DNA from: Drosophila persimilis
Lineage: Eukaryota; Arthropoda; Insecta; Diptera; Drosophilidae
NCBI RefSeq assembly: GCF_003286085.1
Contig: NW_020825343.1
Coordinates: 1,364,001-1,428,000 of the forward strand
Direction: 5' to 3'
Length of the DNA: 64,000 bases
Below the pieces are notes generated by a model. That model made no database searches. It was not told the origin of the DNA and saw only the letters and a list, made by a program, of their open reading frames with translations. Positions within the stretch are counted from its first letter, which is position 1. Every line of letters begins with the position of its first letter. Shown here in pieces: positions 23,771 through 35,600 of the stretch. The position numbers and the translations under genes are program-made.

Positions 23771-25244
23771 GCTATACGAATTTTGCACATCCACTGCCGA
23801 AGCACCACCGAACACTCGACACTGAAACACGACACTGAGGGAAGCAAACTACAGCCACGGGCACAGCTCTCCTCCAGCGTTGGCTCAAACATTCAGGCAA
23901 AAGTGCGGCGAGTACTCGAGTAGGTAAGTGTAAGTGTCTGGGCGATTAATCAGAAAATATTTTACATAAATTCAGGGAGAATCCACAGAGAGATAGAGAG
24001 ACAGAGACCGGAGACGGGAGACCGGAGACGAGACCTTCGACCGAACCGGTGCGCATCTCAATTCAGCAAATACTGAAAATGGAATTCTTTACGAAAACCA
24101 CAAAATGCCGCACCAAAAACACAGTCTGTCTGTAGCTTTCATATATCTGAATCTTTGTGTATTTGTATCTGTATCTGTGTTTGTGTGTTTTTTGGGAGCT
24201 TTGGGTATATTTTACCCCACAACAAACCTCTCCCCGACATCGCGTTAGCTTTTTTTTTTTGGTTGTGGCGTCCCTCCGGCTTCATTCCCTCTGGGCTTCT
24301 GGGCTTCTGGTTCTGTCCGACTAATCGATTTTCTCTCTCTCTCTCCGTATAACACTCTCTTTTATATCTCTCTCTCCCTCTCTGTGTGTGTTCTTGTGTT
24401 CTCCCTCTCTCGTTCTCGCGGAAGAACCAATTAATGTGTTGTACATCCAACTTCTCATATAATCTTCACTATAATCTTCCAAGTTCGACAACAACTCACG
24501 TTCCTGCGTTCTTCTTTTGTGTGTTTGGAACTGAAGAGCTTGTCAAATAGTTAAGAATCGCCCAAGAAGAGAGAAATTAATTGATCATTGGGTTAAAGGA
24601 ATACCCTATAGATCGGCAAAGAAGAAAAACCGATTTGATCGAACGGCGGGGAAAATCAATAACTATTTTTTTGAACTTTTAGGTTAAGATTCGAATCTAA
24701 GGCTTAAAATACTATTTTTAAGCTTCGAAATTTGCATAAAATACCATAAAATCTTTTACAAATTTTAATTTAAGGAATATTTGGATCTTTTATAACTTTC
24801 ATATAATATTCTTAAAACGATCTACAGAAAGGAAAGCTCCCCAAAGGTCTTCCAAATGATCATCAAGGGCACTATAAATCATCTTTAAAACTCCAATAAA
24901 AGTATATAAATATCTCATTCTTGTACGCCCGTAATCATCTTATCATAGCCTCAAATATGGGTCATCTTTCTCCTGTTTTTAATTGAAAGTTTGTTGTAGG
25001 TCCCACCCCCTGATTCGATCTACAATTAATGTCCGACATTCCCCCCAATCGGTAATCAGTAAACAATAATACTTATGGAAAAGTGTGACAAACCTTTTGG
25101 TAGGATCGGATCTACCCCACGTAGGGCATTTCGCTTAACGACGCACGAGCCATGCTAAAAAATCAACGCCAAATGCCCGATTATTCATAACCATCCCATA
25201 AGCCATCCAATAATGTGGTTTTAGCTTTACGAATATACATACAT

Positions 25245-25279
<35 letters not shown>

Positions 25280-25988
25280 TTTGCCTCTCTCTTGTGACTC
25301 GTTTTGAAAACGTGCTAAATGTTATTTATTAATTAAGTCGAGTCGAGTCGAGTCGGACGCTATTTTCTACCTATTTACATAAAGAACAGCCACAACAAGC
25401 GCGAGAGGGAGAGCCGGTTTTATGAAAGTCCCCAAGAAAGGGAGTGCCTCCCCATTCCAGACCCGAGAACCCAGTCCCCAGAACGAGAGTCGTCGCGTGT
25501 GAGGTGTGAGTTATGTATTTTTGGGTAAATATGGCCTGTATGTAGAATGGGGGGGACTTCTGACTGCAAAGCTCAGTCTGGACTTAGCTCTGGGTCAACA
25601 GCAAAGGCCCAGAGCATGGTGTATCGGAAAGGGGCTCCCAAACGTGGAAGGAGGGGTTCAACTTTCAGAACTGGCCCTAAAGAGTTGTACCTCCTCGAAA
25701 GAGAACCAAGGGAAGACCCTCGCTCCAAAGTGAGTCATAAGCATTGGCTGCCGTTTCGAGAATCGAGACACAGCCTTGGGCTGAAAGTTAGCTCAAGAAT
25801 ACCCTACAGTGTGATGGAAATCTTCAATCCTCTATTCCCCAACTAGAGCCCGAGATGGTAAGCTACCCAATCTTCAACCGATCCCTTCTTTCCTTCAAGC
25901 GATTGGTTTGTTCCCTAACCTCTCATAAGAGTTTAGTTCTCCATCCGTTTCATCTCATATCTAAGGATCTATCAATGGTTGTACTCAC
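23771..25988. other. Non-coding region between two alternative first exons
   Basis: Contains CT-rich stretches at 24325-24420 that could belong to the promoter or leader of the 23770 transcript, a long CT run at 25248-25275, a 'gtcga' run at 25337-25355, and AT-rich unique DNA at 24590-24930. Small open frames near 25506-25846 look random. Confidence 0.5.
25248..25275. repeat. (CT)n tract
   Basis: Uninterrupted CT dinucleotide run of about fourteen units. Confidence 0.85.
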
Positions 25989-26783
25989 GTTTCCATAGCT
26001 TCGTATGCTCGAAGGACTCAGGCTGAAGAGCCTTCCCAGTTGGTGGTGATGTGTGGGCGAGCCATTGCTGTTGGCTGAAGACATGTCCGTGAACAGGGGA
26101 GAGTGGGAGTGTTCTAAAAGCACAATTACAATGGAATCTTCCTCTGAAAATATGTATCTTTTATTCCACTCACCGTTCAACTCCAAAGCTGGCGACATGT
26201 CCTTGGGAAATGCAAACAAATCGTTGTTGTTCCTTATATCCGAGGAGTTCAATGTGAGGCTGGGCTTTCGTACGCCCAGAAAATTCGAGCCCGAAGAGGC
26301 GCCACTCGAAGAGCAGCCTCCTCCCACGCCTGCCACATTGTAGGCGATCCTCCCGCTGCCACTTCCACTCCCACACCCACTGTGGGGCGTCACATTGGGC
26401 AGGTTGTGGGACTCCAACGGTGAGGCGGACTTGGGGATGCTGCTGCTTCCAGCCGCTCTCTTGAGTATGGGCGCCGGTGGCAGCTGCGATGGCGAATGCC
26501 GATAGATGCCCCCCGTCTGTGGATGCGGATGTGCGTGTGCGTGGAGCGGCAGTGGGTGTGTGTGGGGGTGTGGATGTGGGTGCGGAAGTGCCAGTGGATC
26601 CCCCTGATGCTTGGGTATGGCCAATCGAAGAGTTTGCCTCGCGGCTAGCCTACGTCCAGGCGCATATTTATTTCCCGCTGGCGTCGGCATCGCCATCGGC
26701 ATCGCCCCGGCGTTGCTGCCGCTTCCGTGGCCGCTGCTCTCAGTAGAGTCGTGTGCTTGCGCCACCAGCTGCGGCGAATTCAT
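25989..26783 (-). CDS. Alternative first coding exons of the large minus-strand gene (partial)
   Basis: Starts at ATG 26783 in good context (AGCCATGA) with MNSPQLVAQAHDSTESS. The segment 26783-26174 is followed by a 60-nt AT-rich intron-like piece (26173-26114, GTGAGT to TTTTAG) and then 26113-25989, ending at a GTGAGT donor in phase 0; 245 codons after splicing. The 60-nt piece is stop-free and a multiple of three, so retention would add 20 residues. The protein is low-complexity: a His-Pro alternation near residues 67-93 (HPHPHPHTHPLPLHAHAHPH), Gly/Ser-rich stretches, then a more ordered part (KPSLTLNSSDIRNNNDLFAF and LGRLFSLSPSSIRSYGN). No catalytic domain is visible. It should splice to 4090-3794 across about 22 kb. 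CT-rich DNA lies immediately upstream (26795-26845). Gene not recognised. Confidence 0.7.
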
Positions 26784-28747
26784 GGCTACGTGACGGACGC
26801 CTCTCTCTCTTTCTCTCTCTGTCTCTGTCTCTGACTCTTTCGCTTTTTATCAATGAATTCAGTTTTTCTCTTTCAGAGAACTGCAGCAACAAGTTGCATA
26901 ATTATTTGTATAAACAAAAGCAACAATTAATTGCAGCGAACAACTTTTACGACAGCTGTTGGCTTTTGCCTCTGTCTCTGCCTCTGCCTCTGCCCCGGCC
27001 TCTGGCTCTGCCACTGCCACTGCAATTTTTTCTTGGAACGTGACCGATGGCTTGTGACCCACTTTTTGCCTTGAGAAATGTGCACTCAGCACCTCTTAAA
27101 TGCGTTTCTTTTCTCCTCTTTATTTGTCACGCTTTAAATTAATCTTTCTTTCGTTGGATAAGCGGCAAAAGATGGTCCTTGGACGATTGTTTCTTCAGCA
27201 CTTCTTTTCTCTGAGTTAAATTACGGCTTCGAAGCCATTTTTATTCATAGATGCACTTGGCTATAAGCATGGATGCTGCCACGCCGTCGTGGCACAGCTG
27301 TCGTCCGTCGTTCACTTTTGAACTTGAGTCGCGTTACGTGGTCGCATAGACAATGAGCAGTCGCTGTGTGGCGTCCGTCGCTTTGCTCAATTTTCGTGAC
27401 TTTGCGTGGGATCTCCAGCGACCATAATATGGTTATGGTTATATGCCATTTAATTCTCGGCTTAATCTGTAATATATACAAAACAAAAAAACAAAAAACA
27501 ACGCATAAACACACACATACATCGGCATCTGGGGTAAAATGAAATTAATTTTAGTTAAATTACTTGGAAACGCGAATGTATCTTAGGCTCATGGCTTTGT
27601 TTGTCTAGAAGTTTCGTGGGTGGAGAGATCGTTGATACCGAAAACTGCCCTTGAACCCGGGAACATCTGTCGTTATCGGGGCCTCTGGGGCCTTGATCTA
27701 TGTGGAATCCTAACACCCAGTTCCCCTTTCACTTGGTGTACAGTCGCATAAGCCACTATGGGACGGCGTTTTCCAACACTGTACTGCTCATAGCTGCTTT
27801 GTGCTGGAGGAGGACCTTCTGGTACTCTTTCGATTGATCGATCATCGAGCCGCTAACCCAATTAGACATTCGCCATGCACAAATGCTGACAACTAATTAG
27901 CGTTTCTGTCAGAGGTGCACACACACCACTGATTGATTTTCATGCGACAGTGCGGCAGTGCGGCAGGGTTGCCAAGCCGCCGTCACAGATATCAGGCGCA
28001 AGGAATTTTCTTTTGAAGTGCCAGAGAGTCGCGGGACCAATTTGCATATGACAGAAAAAGAAAAAAAAAAAACAAACGTTCAGACAGAAAAGCGAGATTC
28101 ATGAAAAGCCGTCGGCCTCTGGTTTTGCCTTAAAGAGCTGCAGCACAAATTTGTTGCATATTTGCACACGGATTTACAATAAATTGCAATTATGCAAATT
28201 GCAGCGAAACGAACGCTTAAATCTGAAAACGAAAAAAGATGCCAAAGATGCCAGACATTAATCATTCCAATTGAGACAGGCTAGACCGGACGGGTACGGG
28301 TGCGGGTGATGGAGTGGTGGAGTGTATTTAGCAATTATCGATATTGACAGGGCGTGTCAGTGTTGCACAATGCCAAGTTATTTAAGAGTGTAGGCAGGCC
28401 GGGGATACATCGTTTACTTGACACCGAAATTTATCAGTGAAATTTTCAAGAGTTCTGCACCAAAATTGCATTTTAAAGTTATGGCGAATACGCTGAATAT
28501 ACTGACGAGGGCTGTGTGCGGCCAGGATGAGAAGAAACGATGAAAATTCACTAGCAGAAGTGCAGTTGAGTACAGTACTGTTCAACCAGTCAAAGTTCAC
28601 ACTAAGGAGGCCTATTTGTACATACTTTCAGCACTGAGAAGGTGACTCCTCTCACGGCTCGGAATGTGAACCCAACTGGATTGCAGATCAGGATGGGGTG
28701 GTCTTCAAACATCATGCTCTAGACTTTTGTCAAATAAATTCAAATCT
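26784..28747. other. 5' region of the large minus-strand gene and intergenic DNA
   Basis: The first 60 bp are CT-rich (GA on the transcribed strand), fitting a GAGA-type leader or promoter. The rest holds a 'ctctgcc' run at 26968-27025 and unique sequence; no coding potential seen. The promoter itself was not pinned down. Confidence 0.45.
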
Positions 28748-28815
28748 GTGAGTAAATAAATCACTTGCTTAGACGGCTCCGAGGCACTACTCCTCTTTGT
28801 TTTATTTTGTTTTAG
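28748..28815 (+). other. Likely 5' UTR intron of the 286-residue gene
   Basis: GTGAGTAAAT donor, T-rich tract and TTTTAG acceptor give a 68-nt intron of normal fly size, ending 29 nt before the start codon. Confidence 0.6.
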
Positions 28816-28844
28816 CCCTGAGCTCCACTGGAAATAGGCTCGAG

Positions 28845-29705
28845 ATGACATATGAGCTGAACTTGGAGAACCTGCGGCCATATCTCGAGCTTACAGACAC
28901 GCACAGGCACCAATGCCGGGAGCTCTACTACAGCCCCCTTAAAGCCAAGGAGCTGGAGCACAAGTACGTGAAGCGAACGGATGACATACTCAAGAGGACC
29001 GCCACCATTGGATGCGATCAGGCGTGCGATTGCTTCCTGACCTTCGATGCCATTTCGCTGAACGCCAACTATACGGCTCTGGTGTTTAGCCTCTGCGGCA
29101 TTTCACATCCCCTTCATCTCGTGCTCTACGCGAGTGCCGTGGAGGATGCCAGGGTGGCGGACATTGCCGAGTTTCTGAGCGATATTCTGGTGAATTTGGT
29201 CCGAAATGAGTTGCCCAAGCTACCGATGTTCCCGGCAGTTTTCGTGCTGCTCCACAACAACGTGATAAGCCAGAATGTGCTGAGGAAAATCTCCGACAAG
29301 GCTCCGTACGCGAAACTCTTTAAGAAATTTCTATTTGTTCTAGACGCTACCTTCTGGCGGTACTACAATATACACATTCCCTACATCCAAAACGCGTGGC
29401 TCGACATAATGCACACGGAAATCACAAAGGCCAACATAAAGGACGTCTTCCTGCAGCACCAGGAAATCGCCAAAGTCAAGCATTTGGGGTTCATGGAGGA
29501 GTTCGTCAGCTCCTACTTCAGCCTGGCCAAAATTTTGTTGTCCACCAGAGCGACCGTCATGCTGCGCCACTGCACCCTGGAGCGCGTGGATGACTTTGTG
29601 AAGATTATTCGAGCCAATATGAAGGTATTCCAGAACGACGACTCAGTCACACGGCAGCAGGTCTTCCAGCTGCTGCGGGCAGTGATCATCATCTACGACC
29701 ATTGA
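28845..29705 (+). CDS. Unrecognised protein, 286 residues
   Basis: Intronless coding frame from ATG 28845 to the stop at 29703-29705. A likely 68-nt intron in the leader (GTGAGT at 28748 to TTTTAG ending 28815) supports a real transcript; the spliced leader has no earlier usable in-frame ATG because a TAG follows the one at about 28720. The product is soluble and well balanced in composition, with many Leu/Ile/Val/Phe and no signal peptide or membrane segment, e.g. MTYELNLENLRPYLELT at the start and QVFQLLRAVIIIYDH at the end. It has the look of an alpha-helical globular protein. No motif, metal site or repeat is recognised. It lies about 200 bp upstream of the first tRNA-Leu gene, on the same strand. 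It may be a Drosophila-restricted gene; no function is proposed. Confidence 0.85.
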   Translation: MTYELNLENLRPYLELTDTHRHQCRELYYSPLKAKELEHKYVKRTDDILKRTATIGCDQACDCFLTFDAISLNANYTALVFSLCGISHPLHLVLYASAVEDARVADIAEFLSDILVNLVRNELPKLPMFPAVFVLLHNNVISQNVLRKISDKAPYAKLFKKFLFVLDATFWRYYNIHIPYIQNAWLDIMHTEITKANIKDVFLQHQEIAKVKHLGFMEEFVSSYFSLAKILLSTRATVMLRHCTLERVDDFVKIIRANMKVFQNDDSVTRQQVFQLLRAVIIIYDH

Positions 29706-29901
29706 CCACTGAACGACTGAGGGGGCATCGACCATCGACCATCGACCATCGGGCACCGGGCATCGAGCGGAGAGTGAAAATTATTTATGTGGAACAACAA
29801 ATTATACACAAGTCAACGAAATATGCACTTTACTTTTCTTCTATTTGTTCTCTGGCATCGGCCACGGTTCTAATGGCACTTTGGGCACTCGTCGGACACA
29901 A

Positions 29902-29985
29902 GTCAGGATGGCCGAGTGGTCTAAGGCGCTGCGTTCAGGTCGCAGTCTACTTCTGTAGGCGTGGGTTCGAATCCCACTTCTGACA
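29902..29985 (+). tRNA. tRNA:Leu-CAG: tRNA-Leu (CAG), copy 1
   Basis: 84-nt class II tRNA. The acceptor stem GTCAGGA pairs with TTCTGAC plus discriminator A. The anticodon stem CTGCG/CGCAG encloses TTCAGGT (anticodon CAG, codon CUG). There is a long variable arm, a T arm GTGGG-TTCGAAT-CCCAC, and internal A box (TGGCCGAGTGG) and B box (GGTTCGAATCC) promoters. A run of T from about 29990 is the Pol III terminator. Confidence 0.98.
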
Positions 29986-30138
29986 AGATTTTTTTTTTTA
30001 GCATTTTGTATTTTTAATTAAATCTTAATTAGACATTCTCTTTAATTTTTTAAAATTATAAATCCTAAAAATAAAAAAATAATATAAATTCGTTTTAGTT
30101 GGATATGAAACTGGAATCTGGCACTCGCTGCTTCAACA

Positions 30139-30222
30139 GTCAGGATGGCCGAGTGGTCTAAGGCGCTGCGTTCAGGTCGCAGTCTACTTCTGTAGGCGTG
30201 GGTTCGAATCCCACTTCTGACA
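30139..30222 (+). tRNA. tRNA:Leu-CAG: tRNA-Leu (CAG), copy 2
   Basis: Identical in sequence to copy 1, 153 bp downstream of it. Preceded by 'ttcaaca' and followed by an oligo-T terminator (eight T from 30227). Confidence 0.98.
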
Positions 30223-32516
30223 AGATTTTTTTTCATCTTACTCATTTTTCTTCATTTATTTTGTAAAATATATATTTGTACGAAATTCGGTTCGATAAGC
30301 CCTCTGAAATCACACACACAAGCAATTGTTGACTATAGGGCTTCAATAAAACAGCAAAAGCTCTATCGGAGAGACACGTTTTCCGAGTACTTTGCCGTTC
30401 GAATCGTAAGAGGGGGCATTAAAGTGCATTAGGCGTGCCGTGCCGTGCCGTACCGCAAAAGGGCTTATCACGAACACGAACAAGTCATTCATCAAATGTC
30501 TGACCATGAGCTCCATTGAAAGAGCTAATGGATACAGGTTTATGGCACTAGGAAATCCCTGCCCCGGCAATACGAGCCGCAATCGGTGGCAAAACAGACC
30601 AGACCTGCGACTGCAACTGCGACTGCGACTGCACTGATATAAACCTGTCCAGACCTTGTGCGACAAATGCCTTCGCTTGCGATTCCCATTACCATTCCCC
30701 CAATTTGTTGACGCAGTCGATATGCCATTCGATCCAGCTTTTTCTGCATATGTGCAGTACGTAATGCAACACAGAAATGACCCAGAGAACTGCACGAGAA
30801 ATGGCATTGAGCCCCTAACCTGGAATCGCAGTCCACGAATTGGAATCAAAATACAAGCAAAAACACCAGAAATACACATGAAAAATAAAAGGGGAGAAAT
30901 GCCAACTCTCCACCTTTACTCGATACCAAACGGTGTCACACATCACCTTTCTGTATTGCTGACAGCAGACTGGCACACGAGTCGGGTACGGGTATGCTGT
31001 ATGTACACTGTACACTGTACATATATCTTGTTATGTGTATATTTACTTTATTTAATGGTTTTTTGATGCATTCTAAATGAATAAAAAATTGCGTGCGCAA
31101 TTGCTGGCCTGACTTATGAGCGCTGACCCATTTCGATGATTATAAATTACTATAACTTATCAGCCGACTTTTGCCTTGAAACTAGAACTGGCTCTGGTTT
31201 TAGCTCTCCGCCAGCCCGTACTTGTACTTGTACTGGTACTTGCACTCGCACTCGCATTCGCACTCCTCTTCTACCTCACTTGAGAGCTGATTGCCTTTCC
31301 CCTGGAAATTGTTTATTTCATTTGCGGGAAAATCACAAGTTCAATGGCAAAAATCATTTCTCGCAGCTTGTCAAAACAATTTTCAATTTGAATTCCGAGT
31401 TTTCCTTTTTCTTCTTCTTCTTCGTATTTTTTTGGTTATTTTCCTTTTGGATAAACAAATAATTAGCCAGAAAAATGCGCAAATGCAAATTACGTTCATC
31501 TTTCAGACAGCGAAACAGACATATGTCTGGGCATATCTATCCGCAAATGTACACACACACACACACACATACACATGTGTGTGGAGAGGAATATATATAT
31601 GTATTTATAGATGTCGGCATTGAGTCAAAGGCAAGGCATAAACAATGGCTCCGTCTATTCCATTCTGCTCTTCGGCAACAAAAACTAATTTCGAATTCTT
31701 TGAGGGAAAACTGTCGTCAAGTGTTTGCTCGAAAATCTCATTAAAATCAACATTTTCCAAAGATCTTCTTCGCAGAGAGGAACCAGCAAAGCAGCCAGCA
31801 ATCATAATAAATTATTTTACGGAATATAAAACAAGACGAAATCCCCACAATAGAGGGGCCGCCGCCGCGGCGTCGGCTAATGAGAAGGGTTCGGTTCCCA
31901 TGGTAGCAGGCGGCCACGCCCCCTCCAACCGGATTATTAGCGAGAGTTCGCTTTTGGCTTTGGCTTAAATCAGAAGAATGCTGCGGGTCTTGACCTCATT
32001 TCCAAGTCGCCTTTTGTGCTCCCCCCTTTTTGGGAAATTCATAAAAAAGATATCCATAGATATTAATATTGTCTGGGTTGTGCGCTACGTCACTCTTTTG
32101 TTCTGTGGCCGGCCCCACCCTCTAGAAGATAAATCTTATCGCTAGGCGAAAACCGACTTTGTTAACAATTTGTCGGCATTTGTACAAAGTGCAGCAGCAG
32201 CAGCGAGCAAAGCAGCTGATCGAATCGTTTCGATTTGCAATTATTCCGCATCGGAAATTGTACAGTTCTTGTTACTCAACAGCCAATTAGTATTGTAATT
32301 GCAGGGCATTAACAATAAATACAAACGGTAATCGAGTCGAGTCGAGTCGAGCGAGTCTCCAATTACAAGAAAAAGTACAAAAATTACCATACAAATATGG
32401 TTCTTCTCGCATGCAAATAGACTTTCTATAAAAATGTGTTTATGGTTCGAATTATGGCAGCATTCGAGTGCAAGGCCACCGATAGGAAATGTGCTTTTGG
32501 TCTGCTCATCCCAACA
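30223..32516. other. Spacer between tRNA-Leu copies 2 and 3
   Basis: No supported gene. Contains a 'tgcgac' run at 30604-30630, a 'gtacactgtac' repeat near 31000-31020, a 'cttgtact/cactcg' series at 31215-31265, a CA run at 31551-31569, and a short 'gagtc' run at 32334-32352. Confidence 0.55.
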
Positions 32517-32600
32517 GTCAGGATGGCCGAGTGGTCTAAGGCGCTGCGTTCAGGTCGCAGTCTACTTCTGTAGGCGTGGGTTCGAATCCCACTTCTGACA
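32517..32600 (+). tRNA. tRNA:Leu-CAG: tRNA-Leu (CAG), copy 3
   Basis: Identical 84-nt gene. Its 3' flank 'agaatctttttgt' is shared with copy 7, pointing to a common origin of those two flanks. Five T form a short terminator. Confidence 0.98.
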
Positions 32601-35600
32601 AGAATCTTTTTGTCCTGTCCCATTTTACTCTATATTTTTCTTTTGTTTTCCCCACTTTTACTTATATTTTCACCTATATTTACTTTTCTGTTTTGTTTCC
32701 CTAAAATTGCTTATTATTTTGTGCAGTTTTTGGCTTCCATCAGGCAAAAAATGAAAATAAATACACCTCGTGGGTTTGCTTGTGTGGTGTGTGGGATCTA
32801 TTTATGGAATATTTTTATTCTAAACAAAAACATGTGCAAAAGGCCAAAACTTCAATCAAGTGAAATGGAAAATGGATATGGAAATGGGAAAAGCATGTGG
32901 CGGAATATACAAAAACAAGCTGTTTAGAAAAACCACAGGCTGGTCATGAGGTTACGGATCGTATGTATGCTTCCCGGAATCACCCACCGCCCAAAGGGGG
33001 TGTGGACCGTGTGGACCGTGTGAACGATGTGTGTGGGTGTCATCAGCCGCTAGTTTGTTTGGAAATTAATGCGATTTTAATAAACTTTTTGCCAAATAAA
33101 TTGCAGGTCTTTAAGGCAGGGGGCCTTGTGCTGTTTGTGTTTAACATTTAAATTGCTTCTTGGTGCTTGTCCGCCTTTAAGAGGCTAATATGAGCACTAA
33201 GAGATGGTGGCTATGCAAAGATTTCCTGGTATCAATGGATCTGTAAGGGTATCCAACTATTCGACTCCGCAGAATCGTTGCCATCCTGATTTTTCTGATC
33301 TTTCGTGTGAAATTTATCTGCAGAGAGCGTGTGAAGAGTATCGTTTGCCCTTTTCCTCTGATTGACGGGACGTTTATGTCGGTTTTTATGGGCAGAGCAT
33401 TGACGTGCGTCTGTCTTTACAGTGGAATAAATTCCCCAAATGTATACACTTTCAGGGTTTATGACTTTGCAGAAATATACATTTACAAAGGTACAATCGT
33501 ACCGTATCTGTGGGCTTAATTGGATGTGCAGCGAAACTTACAGAAAACGCGATTCATGGGACGATTCATTTCATTAGCGATTCACGTCGGCGTCGTCAAA
33601 ATCTGCGTCGACAGATAAGCGCAACGGAAGCTGCGACCGCGACCGCTGTTGGGGCGCTGCTGCTGCTGCTGCTGCTTCTGCTGCACTGCTGCTGCTGCTG
33701 GGGAGGAGGAACAGTGGGGTTTTTTCACAAAATTCCTGCAAGTCAATCAACCCGTCAGCTTATGCTTTTGATATCTCTCATTTTTAGCTCTTTTTCGTCT
33801 TTTGTTGTGCCTCTCCTGCCCCGCTCCACCGCTCGCCAGCTCTATCACTCACAGTGGTTGTTATTTATAGACGGACACATGGAAGCCAGAAGCCAGAAGC
33901 CGAAATAAAATTAAACGCACAAGAAACACACACACATTTCACACAAGATTTCGTAATTGCATTCGCCGGGGATCGGGTGTTGGGGTGCGGAAGACACACA
34001 TTAAAACTCTATTCTACATCACTTAACACTTTTCACAACAAGAAAAAGCATAAATTTTCCACAATTCTGTTATTTTCTTCAATCCGAAGTGAAATACGCG
34101 CGAAAACTTTCCGCCAAGAAAAATACTGAACCGTCGCGCTGCGCTTTTTTTTGTTGACTGCGACGATGCAGGCAGCCGATCGGCGGAGAAAAAGCTTATT
34201 GGGCAGAGAGCAGAGCCGCCTTGACTGTAGCTGTTGCTTCGCATGGTAAGAGGAAAGTAGGGTGTGTCTCTCTGGCAATGCCTCATCTTTTGCAAGTGCA
34301 GTTACAGTGAGAGAGGTGTACTGGCACTCACAATCTCGAACACGAGAGCCACGAGAGCGCTCTCTAGTCATGCCTCACCTGTATTTGATCTGGCGTGTGC
34401 TGGCATAAGCGGCAGAGACAAAGACAGAGGGAGAGAGAGAGAGAACGGGGGAGCTATAAACTTTTGCTGTTTATTTCGTCTTTTTATTTACTTTGGCTTC
34501 TTCACTTGCGGAGAGGAGGGGAGGGAGAGGGAGGCCGAACTGCTGCTGCCAGCTGCCAGCTGAGGCGTCAGCGTCGGCGTCAACAGCGTGGGTGTGAAGG
34601 CAGCACCCGCTCTGCTGCGTCAGGCTGCACGTGCAATGGAAAAACCTCGAAAAAATTGGTAAGAAAATATATTTTAATTTTGAAAAAATACAAATTGCTT
34701 GTTAAATTAAGTGTCTATTAGACACGCAGTTAAAACGGGTTTTCAGCCGCTTTCTTTGCACTGTCGCTGTCGCAGGCCCCTCGCCCCTCCTCTGTCCCTC
34801 TGTCGCACTCTCTGTCATTCTATGTCTCCCCCTAATAACGTATACGCCCCCATAGTATTTTTGTCCATAAAAACCGAAATACGAAAGGGAAACACACACA
34901 CAAAAAAGCCGCAAAAACACTCAAATAACAATGAAACCTGTTAATTAACTTTTGTACAAATTTGGCATAAATGTCGCGACATAATATACTACAAAAATAT
35001 TCGAAAAAGATCCAACAAATATTGGATGGAGAGAATACGAATTGATTAATGCTCGACCAAGTGGCAGGCGAAGAGGTCTGTCTGCAGTTTGTTTCGGACC
35101 AAGTCTCTTTTTGGCTTTGCTTTTTCGGAGGGGGGTATACTTTGAAGTGTTCTCCGATCTGACTTTGAACTTGAAAAGGAGCATTGACTCTGGGTATGGG
35201 GAAATATTGATAAATCGAAAATTAATTGAACTCGATTTTGGGCGGAGTCTCTGGTGGGTTTTGAATGGTTTTCGGCTGGAAGAAAGATTCGGGCGAGGAA
35301 TTGTATAATTGTGCTCAGTATCTTAGGTTTTTCAGTGAGTTTTATCGTTCAATACTAAGAGGTTAGTGATGGATTAGCGTAAGAACAACCTACCCCTGAA
35401 GTATTGTACAATTTATCATATAAATCATTCGAACTTTCCGATTTGTTCATAAGAAAGGAGTCCTTAGAAGAATATATGGAAATTTACTGTTGTAAATGTG
35501 ATTGTTGTGGAAATATCTCTTTCAACAGTTTTAATGAAGAGTTTTCCTTCATAATTTATGATATTTTAGCTGTTAATTGTTATGGTATATCAATATATCA

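Noticed and set aside
30042-30245. Short frames crossing the tRNA-Leu genes, similar to each other
   Set aside because: Their similarity is that of the tRNA sequence itself, not a protein family.
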